A stretch of 7,701 nt of DNA from assembly GCA_946479725.1 (NCBI GenBank), contig CAMLHB010000112.1, positions 1 to 7,701 of the forward strand, given 5' to 3'. The notes under the pieces were generated by a model, which saw only the letters and a list, made by a program, of their open reading frames with translations, ran no database searches and had not been told where the DNA came from. The first letter of the stretch is position 1, and every line of letters starts with the position of its first letter. The stretch is from an uncultured Actinomycetes bacterium (GTDB lineage Bacteria > Actinomycetota > Thermoleophilia > Solirubrobacterales > 70-9). Shown piece after piece: positions 1-5,561 of this stretch. A program made the translations under genes and the position numbers.

Positions 1-325
1 CCTCTGACGTGTAGCTACCGTGGACCCGTACGGGCGCCGTTTTGATCCCGACGCCGCCGCCGGCCATCGCCGGCAGGATGACGACGGTGTCGCCGTCTTT
101 GACGCTGGTGCCGAGACCGTCCAGCACCCGCACGTCCTCGTCGTTCAGATAGACGTTGACGTAGCGGTTGAGCTCGCCGTCTTCGCCGAAGAGCTGCTCC
201 CCGGTGTCGGGGAACTCGCCGGTCAGCGAGCGCAGGACCTCGCCGACGTCGGCGCCGCCGGCCTCGACCTCGGCCTGCCCTCCCGTTTTCGGGCGCAGCA
301 CCGGGGGGATGCGGACGGTTGCCAT
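1..325 (-). CDS. cysO: CysO-like MoaD/ThiS-family sulfur carrier protein, 3' end cut by the window edge
   Basis: This is a small beta-grasp, ubiquitin-like sulfur carrier. It starts at the ATG at 325-323 and stays open to the window edge, so at least 108 residues are visible. Motifs I recognise from Mycobacterium tuberculosis CysO are the N-terminal LRPKTGGQ, the central RYVNVYLNDEDVR and the C-terminal DGDTVVILPAMAGG. In the known family the C-terminal glycine is adenylated by a MoeB/MoeZ enzyme and converted to a thiocarboxylate that donates sulfur, for example to CysM in cysteine synthesis. The activating-enzyme gene lies 17 bases upstream on the same strand, and an AGGA about 11 bases before the ATG serves as ribosome binding site. 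Oddly, the expected terminal Gly-Gly (residues 89-90) is followed by a third Gly and at least 17 more residues in frame, with weaker GC bias at third positions. The carrier assignment is firm. Cysteine synthesis rather than molybdopterin or thiamin is inferred from similarity. Confidence 0.85.
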   Translation of the reverse strand, partial: MATVRIPPVLRPKTGGQAEVEAGGADVGEVLRSLTGEFPDTGEQLFGEDGELNRYVNVYLNDEDVRVLDGLGTSVKDGDTVVILPAMAGGGVGIKTAPVRVHGSYTSE

Positions 326-342
326 GAGGCCGGTGATCCTAC

Positions 343-1533
343 CTATGAGGCGATCGACTGGCGGTCGCCGCCGGCGCCGGCGCAGAATTCGTCGTAGTCG
401 GGGAACTGGCCCATCTCCGACTCGGGGATCTCCTCGGCGTTCTCGCCGCAGATCGGGCACTCGGGGTCGCGGCGGACCTTCAGCTCGGTGAAGCGGGTAC
501 CCAGCGCCTCGTAGAGGAGCAGGCGGCCGATCAGCGGCTCGCCGGCACCGAGGATCAGCTTGATCACCTCATTGGCCTGCAACGTGCCCATCGTCCCGGC
601 CATCACCCCGAGCACCCCGTTGGCGGAGCAGCTCGGCGCCAGCTCGGCCGGCGGCGGGGTCGGGTAGAGGCAGCGGTAGCAGGGGCCCTCGAAGGGGACG
701 AAGGTCGAGATCTGCCCGTCGAAGCCGAGGATCGAGGCGGAGACGACCGGCTTGCGCAGCCGCACCGAGGCGTCGTTCAGCAGGTAGCGGGTGGGGAAGT
801 TGTCGGCCCCGTCGACGACGATGTCGTAGTCCTCCATCACCGCGAGGATGTTGCTCGCGTCGAGGCGGCCGTTGTGCTCGACGACCTTGACGTCGGGGTT
901 CAGCTGTTCGATGAAGATCCGGGCCGAGGTGGTCTTCGGCATCCCGATCCGCTCGGTGTTGTGGATCACCTGGCGCTGCAGGTTGGAGGCGTCGACCACG
1001 TCGTCGTCGACGAGGCCGATCGTCCCGACCCCGGCGGCGGCGAGGTAGAGCGCGGTCGGGGCGCCGAGGCCGCCGGCGCCAAGCAGCAGCACCTTCGCGT
1101 TCAGCAGCTTCACCTGGCCGTCGACGCCGACCTCGGGCAGCAGCGTGTGGCGCGAATAGCGCTCGCGCTGCTCGGCGGTCATCCCGTGCGCGGCGACGAC
1201 CGGCAATCCCTGCTCCTGCCACTGGACGACCCCGCCGCTCATCGAGGCGACGTTCTCGTAGCCGAGCTGCTGCATCTGCGCGGCGGCGATGGCGGAGCGG
1301 TTGCCGGAGCGGCAGTAGACGATAGTCCGCGCCGACTTGTCGGGGGCGGCGGTGGCGATCTCGTCGGCCAGCAGACCCGGCGGCACCAGCCTGCCCCCCT
1401 CGAGGTGGGCCTCCTGGTACTCGTGCGGCTCGCGCGTGTCGATCAGGACGACGTCGCCGCCGTCGATCTCCTCGGAAGCCTCGAAGGGTTCGATCTCCTC
1501 GATCGTCTGAACGCGCGTGGTGTCGATGGCCAT
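343..1533 (-). CDS. moeB: MoeB/MoeZ-type sulfur-carrier adenylyltransferase with N-terminal rhodanese domain
   Basis: A 396-residue cytoplasmic E1-like enzyme that activates the C-terminal glycine of a ThiS/MoaD/CysO carrier with ATP and helps transfer sulfur to it. A rhodanese domain occupies about residues 10-115, with active-site loop CRSGNRS and persulfide cysteine C74. The ThiF/MoeB domain follows, from about 120 to 365. It shows the nucleotide-binding GAGGLGAP (152-159), the DGADNFPTR segment with likely catalytic D244, and paired zinc cysteines C285/C288 and C359/C362. C302, in SCSANGVLG, sits where related enzymes carry their transfer cysteine. In mycobacterial MoeZ the rhodanese domain is C-terminal; here it is N-terminal and a short tail of about 30 residues ends the protein. 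AGGGG six bases before the ATG supports the start. The carrier gene follows 17 bases downstream, so the two are probably co-transcribed and form an enzyme-substrate pair. The name moeB is by family; the real substrate is probably the neighbouring CysO-like protein. Confidence 0.93.
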   Translation of the reverse strand: MAIDTTRVQTIEEIEPFEASEEIDGGDVVLIDTREPHEYQEAHLEGGRLVPPGLLADEIATAAPDKSARTIVYCRSGNRSAIAAAQMQQLGYENVASMSGGVVQWQEQGLPVVAAHGMTAEQRERYSRHTLLPEVGVDGQVKLLNAKVLLLGAGGLGAPTALYLAAAGVGTIGLVDDDVVDASNLQRQVIHNTERIGMPKTTSARIFIEQLNPDVKVVEHNGRLDASNILAVMEDYDIVVDGADNFPTRYLLNDASVRLRKPVVSASILGFDGQISTFVPFEGPCYRCLYPTPPPAELAPSCSANGVLGVMAGTMGTLQANEVIKLILGAGEPLIGRLLLYEALGTRFTELKVRRDPECPICGENAEEIPESEMGQFPDYDEFCAGAGGDRQSIAS

Positions 1534-1561
1534 TGAAATCCCCTAAATCCGATCAGCTTTA

Positions 1562-1589
1562 ACTTCAAAAAGTATAGCGGGACTTCAAA
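1562..1589. repeat. Direct repeat ACTTCAAA x2 around the moeB promoter region
   Basis: ACTTCAAA occurs at 1562-1569 and 1582-1589, start to start 20 bases apart, about two helical turns. The copies flank the TATACT hexamer of the minus strand. The same word, read as TTTGAAGT, occurs again at the start of the Rrf2 regulator gene, around 4264-4271. An A/T-rich word repeated this closely in such GC-rich DNA could be an operator, but no protein can be assigned from sequence alone. Confidence 0.4.
1571..1576 (-). promoter_or_regulatory. Probable -10 box of the moeB-cysO promoter
   Basis: Read on the minus strand this is TATACT, close to the sigma-70-type consensus, in an A/T-rich patch between the htpX terminator and the moeB start. 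Transcription would begin near 1564, giving a leader of about 30 bases. No good -35 hexamer lies 16-18 bases upstream (the bases there read roughly AGGGAC), so it would be a weak or activator-dependent promoter. The upstream terminator implies that the pair needs its own promoter. Confidence 0.35.
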
Positions 1590-1607
1590 GCAGGTCCCTG
1601 AGCAAAG

Positions 1608-1642
1608 TAAAAGCGGCCCCGGGGATGGGTCCCGAGGCCGCT
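1608..1642 (-). terminator. Rho-independent terminator of htpX
   Basis: AGCGGCC at 1612-1618 pairs with GGCCGCT at 1636-1642. After a single mismatch, CGGG (1620-1623) pairs with CCCG (1631-1634), leaving a loop of seven bases. In the minus direction the stem is followed by TTTTA, a short U-tract. It begins 22 bases after the htpX stop codon and lies before the moeB promoter region, which fits termination of htpX. Confidence 0.75.
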
Positions 1643-1664
1643 CGTGCTTCCGTGCTAGGACGCC

Positions 1665-2525
1665 CTAGCTGAAGCTGGGGCGCATCTGGCGGAGGCGGCG
1701 GACGCGCTCCTCGATCGGCGGGTGGGTCGAGAAGAGGCCGGCGATGCCCTTGCCCTTGAAGGGCTTGACGATGTAGAGGGGCTCGGACGCCTGGTTGACC
1801 TGCATCGGCATCGCCTGGGCGCCCTGCTCGAGGCGCAGCAGCGCGCTCGCCAAAGACTCCGGGTTGCCGCAGATTTCGGCGCCGCCGGCATCGGCCGCGA
1901 ACTCGCGCTGGCGCGAGATCGAGAGCTGGATGATGCTGGCGGCGATCGGGGCGAGGAGGATCAGGGCCAGGTTGGCGACGAGGCTGAGCGGTGAGTTGTC
2001 GTCGCCACCGAACCACATGAACATGTAGGCCAGGTAGGTGATCGCGGCGCCGATCGCCGAGGCGACCGACTGGATCAGGATGTCGCGGTTGCGGATGTGG
2101 GTGAGCTCGTGCGCGAGGACGCCGCGCAGCTCGTCCTCGGAAAGCAGCTTGGTGATCCCGCGGGTCACGGCCACCGCCGAGTGCTTCGGGTTGCGGCCGG
2201 TCGCGAAGGCGTTTGGCTGGTCCTGGGGGATCATGTAGAGGCGGGGCATCGGCAGGTCGGCGCGCGTCGTCAGTTCGCGGACGATCTGGTAGAGCCGCGG
2301 CGCTTCCGACTCGTCGATCGGCTTGGCGCGGCTCATCGCCAGCGCCATTTTGTCGCTGAAGAAGTAGGAGAAGAAGTTGATCGCGAGGGCGATGAAGAGG
2401 AAGGTGAGGGCGGTGCTGGGACCGCCGATCGCGGCGCCGATCACGACCAGCAGACCGCCGAGCGTCGCCATCAGGATGGTGGTCCGCAGCGTCGCGCCCC
2501 AGGTGGATTGCTTGGTGGTGGTCAT
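1665..2525 (-). CDS. htpX: HtpX-family membrane zinc metalloprotease (M48)
   Basis: A 286-residue inner-membrane protease of the HtpX family, which degrades misfolded membrane proteins with its catalytic site facing the cytoplasm. Two hydrophobic segments lie at about 15-34 and 38-57. The zinc site HELTH covers 139-143, with catalytic E140, and REFAAD supplies the likely third ligand E208. Two further hydrophobic stretches lie at about 153-172 and 182-203. The family motifs near PNAFATGR (104-111) and the C-terminal STHPPIEER (266-274) are present, so the protein looks intact and of normal length. I chose the ATG at 2525-2523 because AAGGAG lies ten bases upstream and the protein then begins with the usual short polar N-terminus. 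The frame stays open to 2657, but the extra 44 residues look non-coding. It is a single-gene unit ended by the hairpin at 1608-1642, and is divergent from a two-component system that may share its control region. Confidence 0.95.
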   Translation of the reverse strand: MTTTKQSTWGATLRTTILMATLGGLLVVIGAAIGGPSTALTFLFIALAINFFSYFFSDKMALAMSRAKPIDESEAPRLYQIVRELTTRADLPMPRLYMIPQDQPNAFATGRNPKHSAVAVTRGITKLLSEDELRGVLAHELTHIRNRDILIQSVASAIGAAITYLAYMFMWFGGDDNSPLSLVANLALILLAPIAASIIQLSISRQREFAADAGGAEICGNPESLASALLRLEQGAQAMPMQVNQASEPLYIVKPFKGKGIAGLFSTHPPIEERVRRLRQMRPSFS

Positions 2526-2643
2526 CGAGTAGTCGCTCCTTGGGAGTCGGGGTGTCCGTGAAGTATGCGGGGAGAGGCGGAAATCTCCTATAGGTGGAGT
2601 CCCCCATCTCGTGCCGGGGAGACCCCTATCCGCAGCGGTGCGG

Positions 2644-2668
2644 GTTATCCCTGCCATACAGGGATAAC
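2644..2668. promoter_or_regulatory. Perfect 10-bp inverted repeat, candidate operator between htpX and the kinase
   Basis: GTTATCCCTG at 2644-2653 and CAGGGATAAC at 2659-2668 are exact reverse complements around the five bases CCATA. The element sits 24 bases before the kinase ATG and 118 bases before the htpX ATG, inside the shared 167-base divergent gap (2526-2692). NarL/LuxR-type response regulators commonly bind such inverted repeats as dimers, so autoregulation by the adjacent regulator is plausible. An RNA hairpin is the alternative, but no U-tract follows on either strand. The same gap also holds the 8-base palindrome CCTATAGG at 2587-2594. I could not place convincing -35 and -10 pairs for either gene. 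Confidence 0.5.
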
Positions 2669-2692
2669 TCGCATCGATCTAGGCTGGAGGCG

Positions 2693-3562
2693 ATGACTCT
2701 TGTGGTGATCGCTCTCGCGGTGGCCGTCGCGACGCTGGCGGTGGCCTGGGCGCGGGAGCGGCGGCGGCTGCGGCCGCTCGAGGATCTGGTCGAGACGATG
2801 GAGAAGGTCGACCTCTCCTCCCCGCGCCTCCACCTCCCCCCTTCGATCGACGGGGTCGGCGAGACCGAGGAGGTGGAGCGGATGGAGCTCGCCTTCCTGC
2901 GGATGATGCGGCGACTGGAGGCGGAGCGCCGCCGGGCTGGTTCGGCGGCGCTGCACGCGCAGGAGGAGGAGCGGGCGCGGGTGGCGCGCGACCTCCACGA
3001 CGAGGTGAACCAGTCGCTGACGGGATTGCTGCTGCGCCTGGAGGCGGCCCGCGAGGCGGCTCCGCCGGAGCTGGAAGCCGAGATCGCCGAGACCAAAGCG
3101 CTCGCCAACCAGGCGATGACCGAGCTGCTCTCGCTTGCCCGGCAGCTGCGCCCGACGGCGCTCGACGACCTCGGGCTGGCGGCGGCGATCGAAGGTCAGG
3201 TCGAGCGGCTGGGACGCGGCGAGATCGAGACCGCGCTGGCGACCGACGGCGACTTCTCCAACCTCGGCGACGACGCCCAGCTGGTCGTCTACCGGGTCGC
3301 CCAGGAGGCGCTCAACAACGCCGCCCGCCACAGCGGCGCCGGTCGGGTTGAGGTGCGGCTGCGGCGGGCCGGGGACGGCGGCGTCGCCCTCGAGGTCGCC
3401 GACGACGGCCGCGGCTTCGCCTTCGACGAATCCGAGCGCGGCCTCGGCATCGGCGGCATGCGCGAGCGCGCCCTGCTCGTCGGCGGCGACCTGACGATCG
3501 AGTCCCGCCCCGGGGCCGGCACCACCGTCCGCCTCGAGGTCCCGGGAGAATCGCCCCGATGA
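2693..3562 (+). CDS. NarL-system sensor histidine kinase (HisKA_3 type), short and without an evident input domain
   Basis: A 289-residue histidine kinase of the NarX/DesK/LiaS group, expected to phosphorylate the response regulator encoded next to it. One hydrophobic helix (about 3-20) anchors the N-terminus. A HAMP-like linker (about 22-80) follows, then the HisKA_3 phosphoacceptor box with H102 in RDLHDEVNQSL. The ATPase domain has an N-box QEALNNAARHS (204-214), a G1 box ADDGRGF (236-242) and a G2 box GLGIGGM (250-256). There is no periplasmic loop, PAS or GAF domain, so the signal is unknown. The ATG at 2693 is preceded by GGAGG only two bases away. GTG at 2702 has better spacing (11 bases) but would shorten the anchor. 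A longer reading from GTG 2594 adds 33 residues that do not look coding and would overlap the palindrome. The stop overlaps the regulator start by four bases, so the two are translationally coupled. Confidence 0.88.
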   Translation: MTLVVIALAVAVATLAVAWARERRRLRPLEDLVETMEKVDLSSPRLHLPPSIDGVGETEEVERMELAFLRMMRRLEAERRRAGSAALHAQEEERARVARDLHDEVNQSLTGLLLRLEAAREAAPPELEAEIAETKALANQAMTELLSLARQLRPTALDDLGLAAAIEGQVERLGRGEIETALATDGDFSNLGDDAQLVVYRVAQEALNNAARHSGAGRVEVRLRRAGDGGVALEVADDGRGFAFDESERGLGIGGMRERALLVGGDLTIESRPGAGTTVRLEVPGESPR

Positions 3563-4188
3563 GAGTGGTGATTGCCGACGATCACGGGATCGTCCGATCC
3601 GGGATCCGGTTGCTGCTGGAGCGCCAGCCGGACATCGAGGTGGTCGGCGAGGCGGCCGACGGGGCCGAGGCGCGGGACCTGGCGGTGCGGGAGCGGCCGG
3701 ACCTGGCGATCCTCGACGTGAAAATGCCGAAGTTGACCGGGCTGCAGGCGACGCGGGAGATCAAGCAGCAGGCGCCGGAGGTGGCGGTGCTGATCCTCTC
3801 GATGCACGACGATGAGCGCTACCTGTTCGAGGCGCTGAAGGCGGGTGCCTCCGGCTATGTGCTGAAGGCCCAGGCCGACACCGACCTGCTGGCGGCGATC
3901 CGGGCGGTCGAGCGGGGGGAGCCGTTCCTGACGCCGGAGGCGCAGCGGACGCTGATCAAGGACGTGCTCGAGCGCGGCTCCAGCGGCGAGGAGGAGCTGA
4001 CGCCGCGCGAGGAGGAGATCGTCAAGCTCGTCGCCGAGGCTCACACGACGCGGGAGATCGCCGAGGTCCTCCACCTCTCCGAGAAGACGGTCGAGAACCA
4101 CCGCGCCAACGCAATGCGAAAGCTCGGTATGCGCGACCGCGTCGAGCTGGTCCGCTACGCGATCCGCCGGGGCCTGATCGAGCCGTAA
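3559..4188 (+). CDS. NarL/FixJ-family response regulator
   Basis: A 209-residue transcription factor with a receiver domain (about 1-118) and a LuxR-type helix-turn-helix (about 146-205). The receiver shows acidic residues D7 and D8, phosphorylation site D53 in AILDVKMP, conserved S81 and K103 in GYVLKA. The DNA-binding part has the family pattern LTPREEEIVKLVAE, then TTREIAEVLHLSEKTVENH with the recognition helix. Length and order are typical, with no signs of damage. Start and stop form an ATGA overlap with the kinase gene, and GGGAG lies ten bases before the ATG. It is the obvious partner of that kinase. Targets cannot be read from the protein. The palindrome upstream of the kinase, shared with htpX, is the nearest candidate site, which would make membrane or envelope stress a possible theme, but this is inference. 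Confidence 0.94.
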   Translation: MRVVIADDHGIVRSGIRLLLERQPDIEVVGEAADGAEARDLAVRERPDLAILDVKMPKLTGLQATREIKQQAPEVAVLILSMHDDERYLFEALKAGASGYVLKAQADTDLLAAIRAVERGEPFLTPEAQRTLIKDVLERGSSGEEELTPREEEIVKLVAEAHTTREIAEVLHLSEKTVENHRANAMRKLGMRDRVELVRYAIRRGLIEP

Positions 4189-4192
4189 AAAC

Positions 4193-4241
4193 GCCGACGG
4201 GACGAAAACGGTCCTATATGGACCGGAATCGTCCCGTCGGC
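4193..4241. promoter_or_regulatory. Nested 49-base dyad: terminator of the two-component operon and/or Rrf2 operator
   Basis: A perfect 13-bp outer repeat, GCCGACGGGACGA (4193-4205) against 4229-4241, encloses a 6-bp inner repeat, CGGTCC (4209-4214) against GGACCG (4220-4225). Both are centred on 4217, with TATAT as the loop. It starts four bases after the response regulator stop. As RNA it would be a very stable hairpin able to end the upstream operon, but on the plus strand it is followed by ATAACC, not a U-tract. The A-run before it gives TTTTT only for minus-strand transcripts, and no minus-strand gene lies to its right before the VOC gene. As DNA it overlaps the likely rrf2 promoter and could be an operator. 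Both roles are possible. Confidence 0.6.
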
Positions 4242-4246
4242 ATAAC
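4219..4246 (+). promoter_or_regulatory. Tentative promoter of the rrf2-suf operon
   Basis: TGGACC (4219-4224) as -35 and CATAAC (4241-4246) as -10 are separated by 16 bases. Both match the consensus only partly. Transcription would start near 4253, about 20 bases before the rrf2 ATG. The -35 and spacer lie inside the right arm of the 49-base dyad, which would let a bound repressor block the polymerase. The call rests on position and partial matches. Confidence 0.3.
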
Positions 4247-4259
4247 CGACCTCTTCAGT

Positions 4260-4263
4260 AGGA
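4260..4263 (+). promoter_or_regulatory. Ribosome binding site deciding the rrf2 start
   Basis: AGGA lies ten bases before ATG 4274 but only one base before the in-frame TTG at 4265. The spacing favours the ATG and removes three residues from the longest reading. Confidence 0.6.
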
Positions 4264-4273
4264 TTTGAAGTCG

Positions 4274-4747
4274 ATGCTGTTTTCGACCAAAGCCGAGTAC
4301 GGAGTGCGACTGATGGTCGAGCTGGGGCGCCAGCCCGGCTCGCAGCCGGTCAGCCTCGGCTCCGTCGCCGAAGCGGAGCGGCTGCCGCTCTCCTACCTGG
4401 AGCACCTGGTGGCGAAACTGCGCAAGGCCGGCCTCGTCACCTCCACCCGCGGCGCCCACGGCGGCTACCGCCTGGCGAAACCGGCGGAGGAGATCACGAT
4501 GGACGCGGTGGTCGAGGCGCTGGAAGGGCAGATCGCGCCGATGGAGTGCTTCCACGACACCCCCGAAGGCAAAGTCCTCTGCTCGCACGAGTCGGACGGC
4601 GACCAGGCCTGTTCGACGAAGCTGCTGTGGATGCGCGTGCAGGGCGGGGTGACCAAGGCGCTAGCCGGCACCACCCTGGCCGAGCTGGTCGAGTTCTCCG
4701 ACCACAGCGCCCCCAAGCGCGCCGCCGTCATCGGCAGCGCCGCGTAA
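4274..4747 (+). CDS. Rrf2-family transcriptional regulator with three cysteines (IscR-like), first gene of the suf cluster
   Basis: A 157-residue Rrf2-family DNA-binding protein. It opens with the family signature MLFSTKAEYGVRLMVEL. A winged helix-turn-helix covers about 1-70, including LPLSYLEHLVAKLRKAGLV and the wing TRGAHGGYRLAKP. A helix with three cysteines follows: C92, C103 and C113. In IscR, NsrR and relatives, three cysteines in this region hold a 2Fe-2S or 4Fe-4S cluster that sets DNA binding. The spacing here (10 and 9 residues between) is wider than the five-and-five I recall for Escherichia coli IscR, so the cluster is likely but unproven. The gene lies 33 bases before sufC on the same strand, the classic position for a regulator of Fe-S assembly, and probably represses its own operon through the dyad upstream. 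Other Rrf2 roles, such as nitric oxide or cysteine sensing, cannot be excluded. The mycobacterial-type SufR belongs to a different family. Confidence 0.92.
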   Translation: MLFSTKAEYGVRLMVELGRQPGSQPVSLGSVAEAERLPLSYLEHLVAKLRKAGLVTSTRGAHGGYRLAKPAEEITMDAVVEALEGQIAPMECFHDTPEGKVLCSHESDGDQACSTKLLWMRVQGGVTKALAGTTLAELVEFSDHSAPKRAAVIGSAA

Positions 4748-4771
4748 CGAACTTCGACAACCCCCAGAAAC

Positions 4772-4775
4772 GGAG
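4772..4775 (+). promoter_or_regulatory. Ribosome binding site supporting the TTG start of sufC
   Basis: GGAG lies five bases before TTG 4781. With no ATG or GTG nearby and the family N-terminus beginning directly after it, this supports the uncommon TTG start. Confidence 0.65.
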
Positions 4776-4780
4776 CGAAA

Positions 4781-5551
<771 letters not shown>

Positions 5552-5561
5552 CGTCCCGACG

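Noticed and set aside
874..1536. Long open frame on the plus strand across moeB
   Set aside because: It lies opposite a gene with clear rhodanese and ThiF motifs. Its low-complexity Asp/Val/Gly/Leu-rich product is typical of antisense frames in GC-rich DNA.
1585..2607. Second minus-strand frame of 340 residues overlapping htpX
   Set aside because: It is an Arg/Pro/Asp-rich out-of-frame reading of the htpX region that runs through the terminator hairpin.
2526..2657. Longer htpX start adding 44 residues
   Set aside because: The extension would cross the divergent control region and part of the palindrome, is not hydrophobic or family-like, and the ATG at 2525 has a good ribosome binding site.
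2659..2668. Resemblance of CAGGGATAAC to part of a homing endonuclease site
   Set aside because: Only a short stretch matches, and no intron or endonuclease gene is present; the symmetry with the left arm explains it better.
2594..2692. GTG start 33 codons upstream of the kinase ATG
   Set aside because: It would place the palindrome inside the coding region and adds residues unlike a signal or anchor segment; the hydrophobic helix starts right after the ATG at 2693.
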